Source: Alphaproteobacteria bacterium (GTDB lineage Bacteria > Pseudomonadota > Alphaproteobacteria > CBDBCS01 > JAHZLG01). From it: DNA of 6,422 bases. The stretch spans positions 1 to 6,422 of the forward strand of contig JAHZLG010000305.1 in NCBI GenBank assembly GCA_022599995.1, in the 5' to 3' direction. Positions within the stretch are counted from its first letter, which is position 1; each line of letters starts with the position of its first letter. The notes below the pieces were generated by a model. It was not told the origin of the DNA. It ran no database searches and saw only the letters and a program-made list of their open reading frames with translations. Positions 1 through 6,040 of this stretch are shown here, piece after piece. Made by a program: the position numbers and the translations under genes.

Positions 1-1
1 A

Positions 2-1180
2 CGCAAGGCATCGTACAGCCAGCAAATAATAGACGAGCTAAAATCAGAAAAATATCAACGCCAGCTGCTCGATCAACAACGGCGAACCCAGCTGACCATA
101 GACTTCCAGGCCAAAGCACGGGCAATGCGCAAGGAGCTGACATCGAACAGCCAAACGGTATTGGCTTCAAGCCCTTTGGCGATGGCACCTGTTGTTGCTG
201 TCCCCTCGGCTAACCTCCCGACTAACCTTCCGGCCGCATCAGAGGCTTCTTTGGTGCCGAGGATCGACAAGGAACAAAGCAAGACGTCCGCCAAAAAAGA
301 GGCGCGTTTGGAACGCCTCCGCTCGAGCAGTCAGCCCTTTGCGGTCAATTCCCCCGTCCCGGTGAAGGGCACGCGGATCGACGTTGCTGCGCCACAAGAC
401 GGTGTTGCGCAACAAAATGGTGCTGCGCCACAAAATGGTGTTCCAGAGCCATGGCGTCCCACCGCACCGACAACCGACCATGAAGCTGCGATAAATATAG
501 CCATGGCACAAATGCGTGAGGCAGCCGACGTCGTTGAGCAACGAATCCACGCAAAATCCGCCCAGGCCAAGAAACTTGCAAAAACATCATTGGTGCCTCT
601 CAACCGAGTCTCCCCCAAGATCATCAGCATAGGCGGATCGACTGGTGCTCCGACCTTTCTCGGTGGATTACTGAAGGAATTGTTTGATAACAATTACACG
701 GTGCTCCTGACCCAACACATGCCGCCCGTGTTTACCGAATTGCTTGTGAAAGAACTCATCCGGCGGTTTGGTATCGATGCAGTCGAAGTCGACAAGAAAA
801 TCGATCTGACCTACCGCCGCGTGTATGTGGCGAAAGGAAACACCCACCTGGTCGTCAGCGGAGATAAGAGTGCGCCCACTGTATCTGCCTCGGACGATCC
901 GCCAATCAATTTCACCCGTCCTTCGATCGAGCCTATGCTGGATTCAGCCGTGACGGTTTTTGGCAACGAGGTGTTGCATATCATGCTCAGCGGATGCGGT
1001 GATGATGGGAAAGATGCCGCGGTTCGACTGCGCGCCGAGGGCGGGAATGTTATCGCGCAAGACCGTGAGTCTGCCATTGCCTGGAACATGCCCGAGGCAG
1101 TCTTGGAAGCTGGCGTCGTGTCAGCACTGTTGCATCCGAAAAAGATGGTTGACTGGTTGGACGAGCAATTCGGTAGGTGA
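2..1180 (+). CDS. cheB: CheB-type protein-glutamate methylesterase, 5'-truncated by the window edge
   Basis: Hydrolyses glutamyl methyl esters (and in many species deamidates glutamines) on chemoreceptors, resetting receptor sensitivity; acts in the cytoplasm at the receptor array. Numbering from the ATG at 125, the catalytic domain spans about residues 164-351. It has the Ser motif IGGSTGAP (S172), the His motif TQHMPP (H198) and the Asp motif LSGCGDDG (D294). The spacings of 26 and 96 residues equal those of enteric CheB (S164, H190, D286). The frame is open from base 2 with no stop and no Shine-Dalgarno before the ATG at 125, so the gene most likely starts outside the window, probably with a response-regulator receiver domain (inference). 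The visible part before the catalytic domain is about 200 residues long: a charged helical stretch, then a Pro/Ala/Gln-rich linker with a triplicated hexapeptide. Enteric CheB has a linker of only about 20. A receiver-less CheB-like esterase cannot be excluded. It converges on hldE. Confidence 0.85.
   Translation, partial: RKASYSQQIIDELKSEKYQRQLLDQQRRTQLTIDFQAKARAMRKELTSNSQTVLASSPLAMAPVVAVPSANLPTNLPAASEASLVPRIDKEQSKTSAKKEARLERLRSSSQPFAVNSPVPVKGTRIDVAAPQDGVAQQNGAAPQNGVPEPWRPTAPTTDHEAAINIAMAQMREAADVVEQRIHAKSAQAKKLAKTSLVPLNRVSPKIISIGGSTGAPTFLGGLLKELFDNNYTVLLTQHMPPVFTELLVKELIRRFGIDAVEVDKKIDLTYRRVYVAKGNTHLVVSGDKSAPTVSASDDPPINFTRPSIEPMLDSAVTVFGNEVLHIMLSGCGDDGKDAAVRLRAEGGNVIAQDRESAIAWNMPEAVLEAGVVSALLHPKKMVDWLDEQFGR
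389..442 (+). repeat. Three in-frame 18-bp repeats in the cheB linker
   Basis: Three consecutive 18-bp units (389-406, 407-424, 425-442) differ at only a few bases and encode APQDGV, AQQNGA and APQNGV. They lie in the disordered-looking linker before the methylesterase domain. The length is a multiple of three, so copy-number change would alter linker length without breaking the frame. Confidence 0.9.
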
Positions 1181-1183
1181 TCC

Positions 1184-1204
1184 GCACCCCGCACCCCGCA
1201 CCCC
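1184..1204. repeat. Three tandem copies of the heptamer GCACCCC
   Basis: Perfect copies at 1184-1190, 1191-1197 and 1198-1204, starting three bases after the cheB stop codon. The block runs directly into the 29-bp repeat array. Confidence 0.9.
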
Positions 1205-1310
1205 ATCGCGCCCCGCGCCACGCGCCACCCACTACGCCCCATCGCGCCCCGCGCCACCCACTACGCCCCATCGCGCCCCGCGCCACCCACTACGCCCCAT
1301 CGCCCCCCGC
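1201..1310. repeat. 29-bp C-rich tandem array downstream of cheB
   Basis: Units begin with CCCCATCG at 1201, 1237, 1266 and 1295, giving periods of 36, 29 and 29 bp. Each full unit ends with CCACCCACTACG. The first copy is longer because of a 7-bp internal duplication (CGCGCCA). The fourth decays after CCCCATCGCCCC. The 29-bp unit is not a multiple of three and the region follows a stop codon, so it is unlikely to be coding. No function is evident. Confidence 0.9.
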
Positions 1311-1350
1311 CCCTCGTACTATTGCGCCTTTTGGCACTCGAGGCTTAAGG

Positions 1351-1422
1351 AATTTGGAGCAAAGGGCTCAATTGCTTGCACGGCGCGGCTGGTTGCCCTC
1401 GGCGAGGCCAGCGCAATAGCAA
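1351..1422. other. Foldable intergenic stretch with two consecutive hairpins
   Basis: First hairpin: AATTTGGAGC (1351-1360) pairs imperfectly with GCTCAATT (1366-1373) over the loop AAAGG. Second, compound hairpin: TTGCTTGC (1372-1379) faces GCAA-TA-GCAA (1413-1422), GCTGG (1388-1392) pairs CCAGC (1408-1412), and CCTC (1397-1400) pairs GAGG (1404-1407) around GGC. The two share bases 1372-1373. It could be a small structured RNA, an mRNA 3' end or a relic; strand and function are unknown. Confidence 0.35.
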
Positions 1423-1439
1423 CAACAGCAGGCTGTGTA

Positions 1440-1560
1440 GAGCCTAGGGTCAGGACTCATTAGATATGTTAAGAGCTTGATTTGGGATTTCGCAACCACA
1501 TTGGCATACGTCACTTTTGGCGTAAAATACGCTGCGATCCGCTCCATACAACGCCCCAAA
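1440..1560. other. Possible insertion-sequence terminus or relic
   Basis: On the minus strand the motif GAGTCCTGACCCTAG (about 1443-1457) resembles, from memory, terminal inverted repeats of IS5-family elements in alphaproteobacteria. A short minus-strand frame (1368-1559) crosses the motif, reads SPDPRL there and shows no transposase motif. No matching second terminal repeat exists in the window, so at most this is a solo end. This is a weak call resting on recall. Confidence 0.2.
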
Positions 1561-1571
1561 TACTGGGATTC

Positions 1572-1591
1572 GATTGCTAGGGCAATCTAGC
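1572..1591. other. Two overlapping, mutually exclusive inverted repeats past the hldE stop
   Basis: GATTGC-N4-GCAATC (1572-1587) and GCTAG-N6-CTAGC (1576-1591) share bases, so only one hairpin can form at a time. The site lies 28-47 bp beyond the hldE stop codon. On the minus strand a TTTT run precedes rather than follows the hairpins, so it is not a classical intrinsic terminator. Confidence 0.4.
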
Positions 1592-1618
1592 AAAACAGCA
1601 CCCTAACGGGGGCCGAGC

Positions 1619-3124
1619 CTAATCAGTCGCAGGAAGTGCCTTGATCCGCTCGATGAGCGAGGTGGTGCTGTAACCCGACGCAAGAGGAATAAAATCAACC
1701 GCCCCATGATAACTGCGGACGAATCGACTCTCTTGCGTTTCAACCGACTCGTAGTCACCCCCCTTAAGGTACACATCGGGGCAAATGGCTTCCAGAACGA
1801 CCGTGGCATGCGACTCGTTGAAGATAATGACCATGTCGACCTCCGATAAGGAAGAAAGCATCATGGCGCGCGTCGCCTCGTGCTGAATGGGACGGGAATC
1901 ACCTTTCAGCGCGGTGACACTGGAATCACCGTTCATGCCGACGACAAGGCGGTCGCACCGCAAAGCCGACTCCTGCAACAATTGCAAGTGCCCCGGATGC
2001 AACAGGTCAAAGCATCCATTCGTAAAACCAACCTTCAGGCCTTCCCGCCGCCATTGGGCGATGCGCGTCTGTGCCATGGGCAGGCTAAGCAATTTTTCGT
2101 TGGCACGCCGCCGCCGCCGTGTGCTCGCCCGTTGCAGTAATTCGGCTGGCGTTGCCGTCGCGGTGCCGTGCTTGCCGACCACAATCCCCGCCGCACGATT
2201 GGAGAACGCAACCGCTAGCTGCGGCGCGGCACGCAAGACAAGTGCGGTCGCAAAGCTGGCAATGACGGTGTCCCCCGCCCCCGCAACGTCGAAAACCTCG
2301 AGGGCTTCGGTGGGGAGATGGTGGGCATCGGTCGCGGTGACAAGGGTCATGCCCTTCTCGCTGCGCGTCGCAAGGATGTTGTGAATCCCGCATCGCGTGA
2401 TCAAATTGCGGGCTGCGGCAATGATCTCCTCGTCGGTCTCGGTGGGCATGCCGGTGGCAATGCCGAGCTCTTGGCGGTTAGGGGTTACAAAATCAACGCC
2501 GCGATACCGTCCGAAATCGGTCCCCTTAGGGTCAACCAGAATGGGAATCGGGCGTTGGCTTCGTTGGCGTTCCTCCTCTACCCGCCGCACGATGGCACGA
2601 ATGACCGATTGATTGATAATCCCTAATGCATAATCGGAAAGAATCACCGCGGCAGCACTGGCAATCTGCTGGTCAACCGCTGCGATGAGCTGTTGCTCTC
2701 CAGCCTGTGACAATGGCCGCGGCCGCTCGCGATCAACCCGCAATAATTGCTGCATGTCGCAGACGATCCGTGTCTTCACAACGGTGTCACGACCACTGTC
2801 CTTGATCATGGTGCACCCGCCGCTCTGCGTTGCCAACTGCTCGATGGTGTTACCCTCGTTATCGGCACCGACCACCGAGATCAGATGACTGTTTATCCCT
2901 AAGGCACAAAGGTTCTTGTGGACGTTGCCGCCGCCGCCCAGGGTTTCATCAACGGCATCGGATAAGACAATCGGAACAGGGGCCTCGCGCGAGACGCGCT
3001 CGATGTGCCCCTTCAGGTAGCGATCAAGAATAACGTCGCCCACGCAGAGCACCGTGGGCAACGTCGCCCGATCGGTCGACAACAGGTGGATGATTTCACT
3101 GAAATTGCGGAGAGGAAGAGTCAT
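1619..3124 (-). CDS. hldE: Bifunctional D-beta-D-heptose 7-phosphate kinase / D-beta-D-heptose 1-phosphate adenylyltransferase (HldE)
   Basis: Makes ADP-heptose precursor for the lipopolysaccharide inner core: the N-terminal domain phosphorylates heptose 7-phosphate at C1, and the C-terminal domain transfers AMP to heptose 1-phosphate. The protein is 501 residues, slightly longer than the usual 475-490. The ribokinase/PfkB-type kinase domain spans about 20-330: substrate-side glycine patch GGGGN (63-67), LSDYALG (162-168), and the phosphotransfer motif DVAGAGDT (279-286) with D285 as expected base. The nucleotidyltransferase domain spans about 350-500: GCFDLLHPGH (370-379), LKGGDY (453-458) and GYSTTSLIERI (484-494). 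The two are joined by a basic linker with five arginines at 336-340. The start is ATG at 3124 with no clear Shine-Dalgarno; a possible -10 (TATATT on the minus strand, 3145-3140) lies close upstream without a good -35. Downstream of recA on the same strand, but 271 bp away across a repeat array, so co-transcription is uncertain. Confidence 0.96.
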   Translation of the reverse strand: MTLPLRNFSEIIHLLSTDRATLPTVLCVGDVILDRYLKGHIERVSREAPVPIVLSDAVDETLGGGGNVHKNLCALGINSHLISVVGADNEGNTIEQLATQSGGCTMIKDSGRDTVVKTRIVCDMQQLLRVDRERPRPLSQAGEQQLIAAVDQQIASAAAVILSDYALGIINQSVIRAIVRRVEEERQRSQRPIPILVDPKGTDFGRYRGVDFVTPNRQELGIATGMPTETDEEIIAAARNLITRCGIHNILATRSEKGMTLVTATDAHHLPTEALEVFDVAGAGDTVIASFATALVLRAAPQLAVAFSNRAAGIVVGKHGTATATPAELLQRASTRRRRRANEKLLSLPMAQTRIAQWRREGLKVGFTNGCFDLLHPGHLQLLQESALRCDRLVVGMNGDSSVTALKGDSRPIQHEATRAMMLSSLSEVDMVIIFNESHATVVLEAICPDVYLKGGDYESVETQESRFVRSYHGAVDFIPLASGYSTTSLIERIKALPATD

Positions 3125-3173
3125 AGTATCAAGCGCAAAAATATAACCATGGGCAATAGGTGGTGGTGACAGT

Positions 3174-3293
3174 CAGTCGCAGGATAGGCAGTCGCAGGAT
3201 AGGCAGTCGCAGAATAGGCAGTCGCAGAATAATCAGGCGCAGGGCAGGCAGGCGCAGAACAATCAGTCGCAGAACAATCAGGCCGGGCCGGGC
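3174..3293. repeat. 15-bp tandem array between recA and hldE
   Basis: Seven clear 15-bp units start at 3174, 3189, 3204, 3219, 3234, 3249 and 3264, plus a decayed eighth at 3279-3293. The consensus is CAGTCGCAGRAYARG with variants ending AAT. Read on the plus strand from 3174, the units encode QSQDR/QSQNR/QAQNN-type pentapeptides up to a TAG at 3321-3323. That frame has a stop at 3144-3146 and no usual start codon after it, so it is not a complete gene. The array lies 50 bp upstream of hldE. Confidence 0.92.
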
Positions 3294-3322
3294 TCTGACG
3301 CCCATGGGTTGCCCAATCTCTA

Positions 3323-3362
3323 GTCTCCCGGCAAATAACCCTGTCTCCCGGCAGATAATCCC
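3323..3362. repeat. 20-bp tandem duplication downstream of recA
   Basis: Two adjacent 20-bp copies (3323-3342 and 3343-3362), both starting GTCTCCCGGCA, match at 17 of 20 positions. They lie within 75 bp of the recA stop codon, separately from the 15-bp array. Confidence 0.85.
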
Positions 3363-3377
3363 GCTGAGCAGGATTTT
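3358..3377 (+). terminator. Weak hairpin followed by TTTT
   Basis: ATCC-C-GC / GC-A-GGAT pairs around a TGA loop (3358-3374) with one C/A mismatch, followed by three further T residues after the stem's last T on the plus strand. No plus-strand gene is known to end here. On the recA strand the hairpin has no U-run after it, so recA has no obvious intrinsic terminator. Probably marginal. Confidence 0.2.
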
Positions 3378-3395
3378 GTCGTGTCTCGACTGCCG

Positions 3396-4502
3396 CTAGA
3401 CGATCTCGAGATCAGGAGGGTCAATATCAGCATCTTCTGCCGACGCATTGTCCGCCTGGCTCTCGTCTGTCTTGTTGCCCTGATGGAGCATCACCTCACT
3501 CAACAAACCGCTTTTCTCACGAATGCGTCGTTCGATCTCGGCGGCTTTGTCGGGATTGTTCACCAACCAACCTCGGACATTCTCGCGTCCTTGACCGATA
3601 CGGTCGCCTCCATAGGAGAACCACGATCCCGACTTCTCGATGATGTCGCTTTGGACGCCCAAATCGATAAGCTCCCCGGTCTTAGAGATACCAACCCCGT
3701 ACAGAATATCGAATTCCACCTGTCGAAACGGCGGCGCAACCTTGTTCTTGACCACCTTCACCTTGGTCTGATTCCCGACAACCTCCGTTCCCGATTTGAT
3801 CTGACTCACCCGCCGAATGTCCAAACGTACCGAGGCATAGAATTTCAGCGCATTACCGCCGGTGGTCACCTCGGGGCTGCCGAACATGACGCCGATCTTC
3901 ATCCGCAGCTGGTTGATGAAAATCACCATGCAGTTCGAGACCGAGACAACCCCCGTCAATTTGCGCAGGGCCTGACTCATCAGGCGGGCATGGAGTCCAA
4001 TCGCCGAATCGCCCATTTCGCCCTCTAGCTCTGATTTGGGCACCAATGCCGCCACCGAGTCGATCACCAGAACGTCTACCCCCCCCGAGCGAACCAGGGT
4101 GTCGGTGATCTCGAGGCCTTGCTCGCCGTTGTCTGGTTGCGCCAGCAATAGCTCCTCCAGATTCACGCCCAGCTTTGCAGCATAGGACGGGTCGAGGGCG
4201 TGTTCGGCATCAATGAAGGCACAGACCCCTCCGGTTTTCTGCGCCTCAGCAATCACGTGCAAGGCGAGCGTCGTCTTGCCAGAGCTTTCAGGGCCGTAGA
4301 CCTCAATGATACGTCCCCGCGGAAGCCCACCAATGCCAAGGGCAATGTCCAGACTCAACGAGCCCGTCGAGATGGTCTCTATGTCGAGCCGCTGGTCTTG
4401 CCCCAGCTTCACGATCGACCCCTTGCCGAATGCCTTCTCGATCTGACCAAGGGCGGTTTGCAATGCCTTGCTTTTGTCTTGTGGGGAAGAGCGTGTGGCC
4501 AT
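3396..4502 (-). CDS. recA: Recombinase A (RecA)
   Basis: ATP-dependent strand-exchange protein that forms filaments on single-stranded DNA, drives homologous recombination and triggers LexA self-cleavage in the SOS response; cytoplasmic. 368 residues, compared with about 353 in E. coli and 345-365 in most alphaproteobacteria. Visible features: Walker A GPESSGKT (70-77), catalytic E100 in FIDAEHALD, Walker B LVIDS (145-149), DNA loop L1 around 161-169 (GEMGDSAIG), DNA loop L2 around 199-216 (LRMKIGVMFGSPEVTTGG), and an Asp/Glu-rich C-terminal tail (346-368) typical of RecA autoregulation. L1 carries A167-I168 where E. coli has His-Met and many alphaproteobacteria have Leu-Pro, a mild departure. 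The ATG at 4502 is supported by AGGA nine bases upstream and by conserved N-terminal alignment. It has its own promoter at 4600-4628 and a repeat-bearing leader. The start lies 115 bp from the end of the upstream membrane-protein gene. Confidence 0.98.
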   Translation of the reverse strand: MATRSSPQDKSKALQTALGQIEKAFGKGSIVKLGQDQRLDIETISTGSLSLDIALGIGGLPRGRIIEVYGPESSGKTTLALHVIAEAQKTGGVCAFIDAEHALDPSYAAKLGVNLEELLLAQPDNGEQGLEITDTLVRSGGVDVLVIDSVAALVPKSELEGEMGDSAIGLHARLMSQALRKLTGVVSVSNCMVIFINQLRMKIGVMFGSPEVTTGGNALKFYASVRLDIRRVSQIKSGTEVVGNQTKVKVVKNKVAPPFRQVEFDILYGVGISKTGELIDLGVQSDIIEKSGSWFSYGGDRIGQGRENVRGWLVNNPDKAAEIERRIREKSGLLSEVMLHQGNKTDESQADNASAEDADIDPPDLEIV

Positions 4503-4514
4503 GGTCAGGTGTCC

Positions 4515-4562
4515 TGTGTGGAGAAAACGAGGGAGAACTCAAGAAAGAACCCAGAGAAGAAA
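4515..4562 (-). repeat. Four 12-bp pyrimidine repeats in the recA leader
   Basis: On the recA strand, units start with TTTC, GTTC, GTTC and TTTC at 4562, 4550, 4538 and 4526, with a shared core KTTCTYYCY and an exact 12-bp period. The two central units give GTTC-N8-GTTC. The usual alphaproteobacterial LexA operator is GTTC-N7-GTTC, so the spacing is one base too long. The block lies between the predicted transcription start (about 4593) and the recA start codon. Confidence 0.6.
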
Positions 4563-4590
4563 CCAAGTGAAGCACTTAGCAAGCAGAAGT

Positions 4591-4616
4591 CATCCGCGCA
4601 CTATAGGGCATCCGCG
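4591..4616 (-). promoter_or_regulatory. Direct repeat flanking the recA -10 box
   Basis: On the recA strand CGCGGATG occurs at 4616-4609 and again at 4598-4591, separated by 10 bp that contain the -10 hexamer. The 18-bp centre-to-centre spacing is a little under two helical turns. This is a candidate operator for a regulator of recA; the protein is unknown. Confidence 0.4.
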
Positions 4617-4628
4617 GTCAAACGTCAC
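4600..4628 (-). promoter_or_regulatory. Sigma-70-type recA promoter
   Basis: On the minus strand -35 GTGACG (4628-4623), a 17-bp spacer, and -10 TATAGT (4605-4600) predict a start near 4593 and a leader of about 90 nt. The -35 box overlaps the last codons (Arg-Asp-Val) of the upstream membrane-protein gene, so recA can be transcribed independently of it. Confidence 0.65.
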
Positions 4629-5439
4629 GGATATTATCCGTGTTGGCGTACAGGGCAAAATACTCCGTGGTGAGCACGCCGATAGAAAACAGGGTGTAGA
4701 CCACCATGCCGCACGCCCTGACCAGACTGCCAATGAGCAGTATCGCAATCGACGACGATTCAGCGGTGATCCACACAACGATCTCATCGAGCATGAAGGG
4801 CGGCACCAGACCCAGCAACAAAACGCCAAACAGCCCCAGATAGCGCGAGTCCTTGCCTCGGGTTGCCTGCCATATCCCCTTGTACGACTGCGTGGCACGG
4901 TTGTAGCCAAACACCACTGCAGGGAAGGACAAATTCGCACGCGCGTACACAACCCCGCACGCGAGCAGCGCACCGATCAAGGCCATAATGCCGAGCAATT
5001 GATGGACGGCGAAAAAAGGAACAACAAGCAGCGACGTGGCAAAAAATAACCCCGCGAGGATAACGCCCAGCATCATCATGCGCCCCAAATACCGCGCCGA
5101 AAGCGACGACCACCGCAGGGCAGAGCGCACCGTGCCGGGGATCGACTCGCCGGCAAAAATCCGATGCAGGGGAATCGCAAACACTGCCTGCAACAAGAGG
5201 GTGGTAATCGTGAGCAGCACGGTTCCAAGAATGATGCCGACCCGGGCTGAGGTATCAACGAGCTCCTCGGGATTCAGCGTCCTTCCCGCCGAGAAGGCAA
5301 GGTCAAAGAGCAGAAACTCGATGCTGAAAACCAACAAGCCGTATGCAATGACGAGCACACTGCCAAAACGCAAAAGGGCCGAGTGATGCTCGATGAACAT
5401 CTCCCAAGTTTGCAAGAGAATCTGACGAATAGGGGGCAT
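4618..5439 (-). CDS. Predicted six-helix integral membrane protein, function unknown
   Basis: I do not recognise this family with certainty. With ATG at 5439 it has 273 residues, about six hydrophobic segments near 23-47, 67-90, 120-143, 147-165, 200-223 and 229-256, and a short soluble C-terminus. The segment 165-196 (PAVVFGYNRATQSYKGIW then ATRGK) resembles the loop before a membrane helix in multi-pass proteins such as the membrane domain of glycerophosphodiester phosphodiesterases; this is a topology resemblance only. No catalytic motif is visible. The frame also opens from ATG at 5550 (310 residues), 5535 and 5508. The extra N-terminal residues are polar and unhelpful, so I prefer 5439, but the predicted promoter (start near 5573) would include any of them, and no candidate has a clear Shine-Dalgarno. 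It ends two bases from the recA -35 box. Confidence 0.75.
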   Translation of the reverse strand: MPPIRQILLQTWEMFIEHHSALLRFGSVLVIAYGLLVFSIEFLLFDLAFSAGRTLNPEELVDTSARVGIILGTVLLTITTLLLQAVFAIPLHRIFAGESIPGTVRSALRWSSLSARYLGRMMMLGVILAGLFFATSLLVVPFFAVHQLLGIMALIGALLACGVVYARANLSFPAVVFGYNRATQSYKGIWQATRGKDSRYLGLFGVLLLGLVPPFMLDEIVVWITAESSSIAILLIGSLVRACGMVVYTLFSIGVLTTEYFALYANTDNIRDV

Positions 5440-5573
5440 GACAAAGCCGAGCAGTGATGGCGAGGGAAGAAAGACGAGCTGCGAGGCGTGGGGCGTTCTT
5501 GACCTCATGGCCGTGAGGTGTGGCGAAAATGCCATGCCAGACGACCGCATCGCAGGTTGTTGTCGAGAGCAGT

Positions 5574-5619
5574 CTATCGATGATAGCCGTGATTGCCTAA
5601 TAATGGCAAGATCATTGCC
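5574..5619 (-). promoter_or_regulatory. Operator-like symmetrical half-sites over the membrane-protein promoter
   Basis: TTGCC (5593-5597), GGCAA (5605-5609) and TTGCC (5615-5619) alternate in orientation with 7- and 5-bp spacers and straddle the -35 box. A further inverted repeat, CTATC-GAT-GATAG (5574-5586), covers the -10 box. Together they suggest binding by a dimeric regulator, but chance is possible. Confidence 0.35.
5580..5609 (-). promoter_or_regulatory. Sigma-70-type promoter for the membrane-protein gene
   Basis: On the minus strand -35 TTGCCA (5609-5604) and -10 TATCAT (5585-5580) are each one mismatch from consensus, with an 18-bp spacer. The predicted transcription start is near 5573. 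Confidence 0.55.
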
Positions 5620-5668
5620 CGGGGCTAGGGTTGCTTATGGGGTTACTCTAGGGGCTGGGCGGGTAGGA

Positions 5669-5688
5669 CATCCATCGGCATCCATCGG
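5669..5688. repeat. Perfect 10-bp tandem duplication
   Basis: CATCCATCGG occurs twice in a row (5669-5678 and 5679-5688), just before the purine-rich tract. Confidence 0.85.
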
Positions 5689-5724
5689 TATATGGCACAT
5701 GTATGGGGGAGGATGCAGGACATG

Positions 5725-5945
5725 ACAAGGGAAGGGCGAGGAAGCGAGCAGGGAGGGGGTAGGCAGGGCAGGGGCAGGCAGGGCAGGCGAGAGGAGGGGG
5801 CAGGCAGGGCAGGCAGGGAAAGGTAGTGAAGGGAAGGGAATGGAGGGCGAGAGGAGGAGTTGGGCAGGAAAATGTGGGGAAAGGTAGGAAAAGGCAGGAA
5901 AAGGCAGGAAAAGGCAGGAAAAGGTAGGGCACGAAGGTGAGAAGC
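5725..5945. repeat. G/A-rich low-complexity tract with degenerate GGCAGG repeats
   Basis: About 220 bp are almost entirely purine on the plus strand, with irregular GGCAGG/GGCAGGG repeats at 5761-5823. Minus-strand reading frames through it encode only Pro/Phe/Leu/Ser low-complexity strings, so I call it non-coding. Runs spaced G3-N1-G5-N6-G3-N2-G4 at 5751-5774 fit the G-quadruplex pattern. The length and strand bias also allow triplex (H-DNA) formation. Confidence 0.85.
5881..5928. repeat. 10-bp tandem repeat AAGGYAGGAA, nearly five copies
   Basis: Units start at 5881, 5891, 5901, 5911 and 5921 (the last partial). The three central units are identical; the outer ones have T instead of C at the fifth position. 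It is the most regular part of the purine-rich tract. Confidence 0.92.
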
Positions 5946-6040
5946 AAGGCAGGGAAGAGAGGCCTTCGAGCCCCAGTCGCAACAACACTGCGCAGACGAT
6001 GACAACCATTGCCGATGACGCCACGGCAAAGAGGTCACCC

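Noticed and set aside
960..1463. 167-codon plus-strand frame overlapping the end of cheB
   Set aside because: It lies in another frame of cheB and then translates the C-rich array; no domain is visible.
3160..3399. GTG-started frame with RIGSR repeats across the 15-bp array
   Set aside because: It runs from repeat into the 3' end of recA with no ribosome binding site; the open frame follows from the 15-bp period.
3381..4028. 215-codon plus-strand frame opposite recA
   Set aside because: It is a shadow of recA codon bias; the minus strand encodes an unambiguous full-length RecA.
4535..4550. A canonical alphaproteobacterial LexA box
   Set aside because: The GAAC half-sites are separated by 8 bp, not 7, so it was kept only as a near miss.
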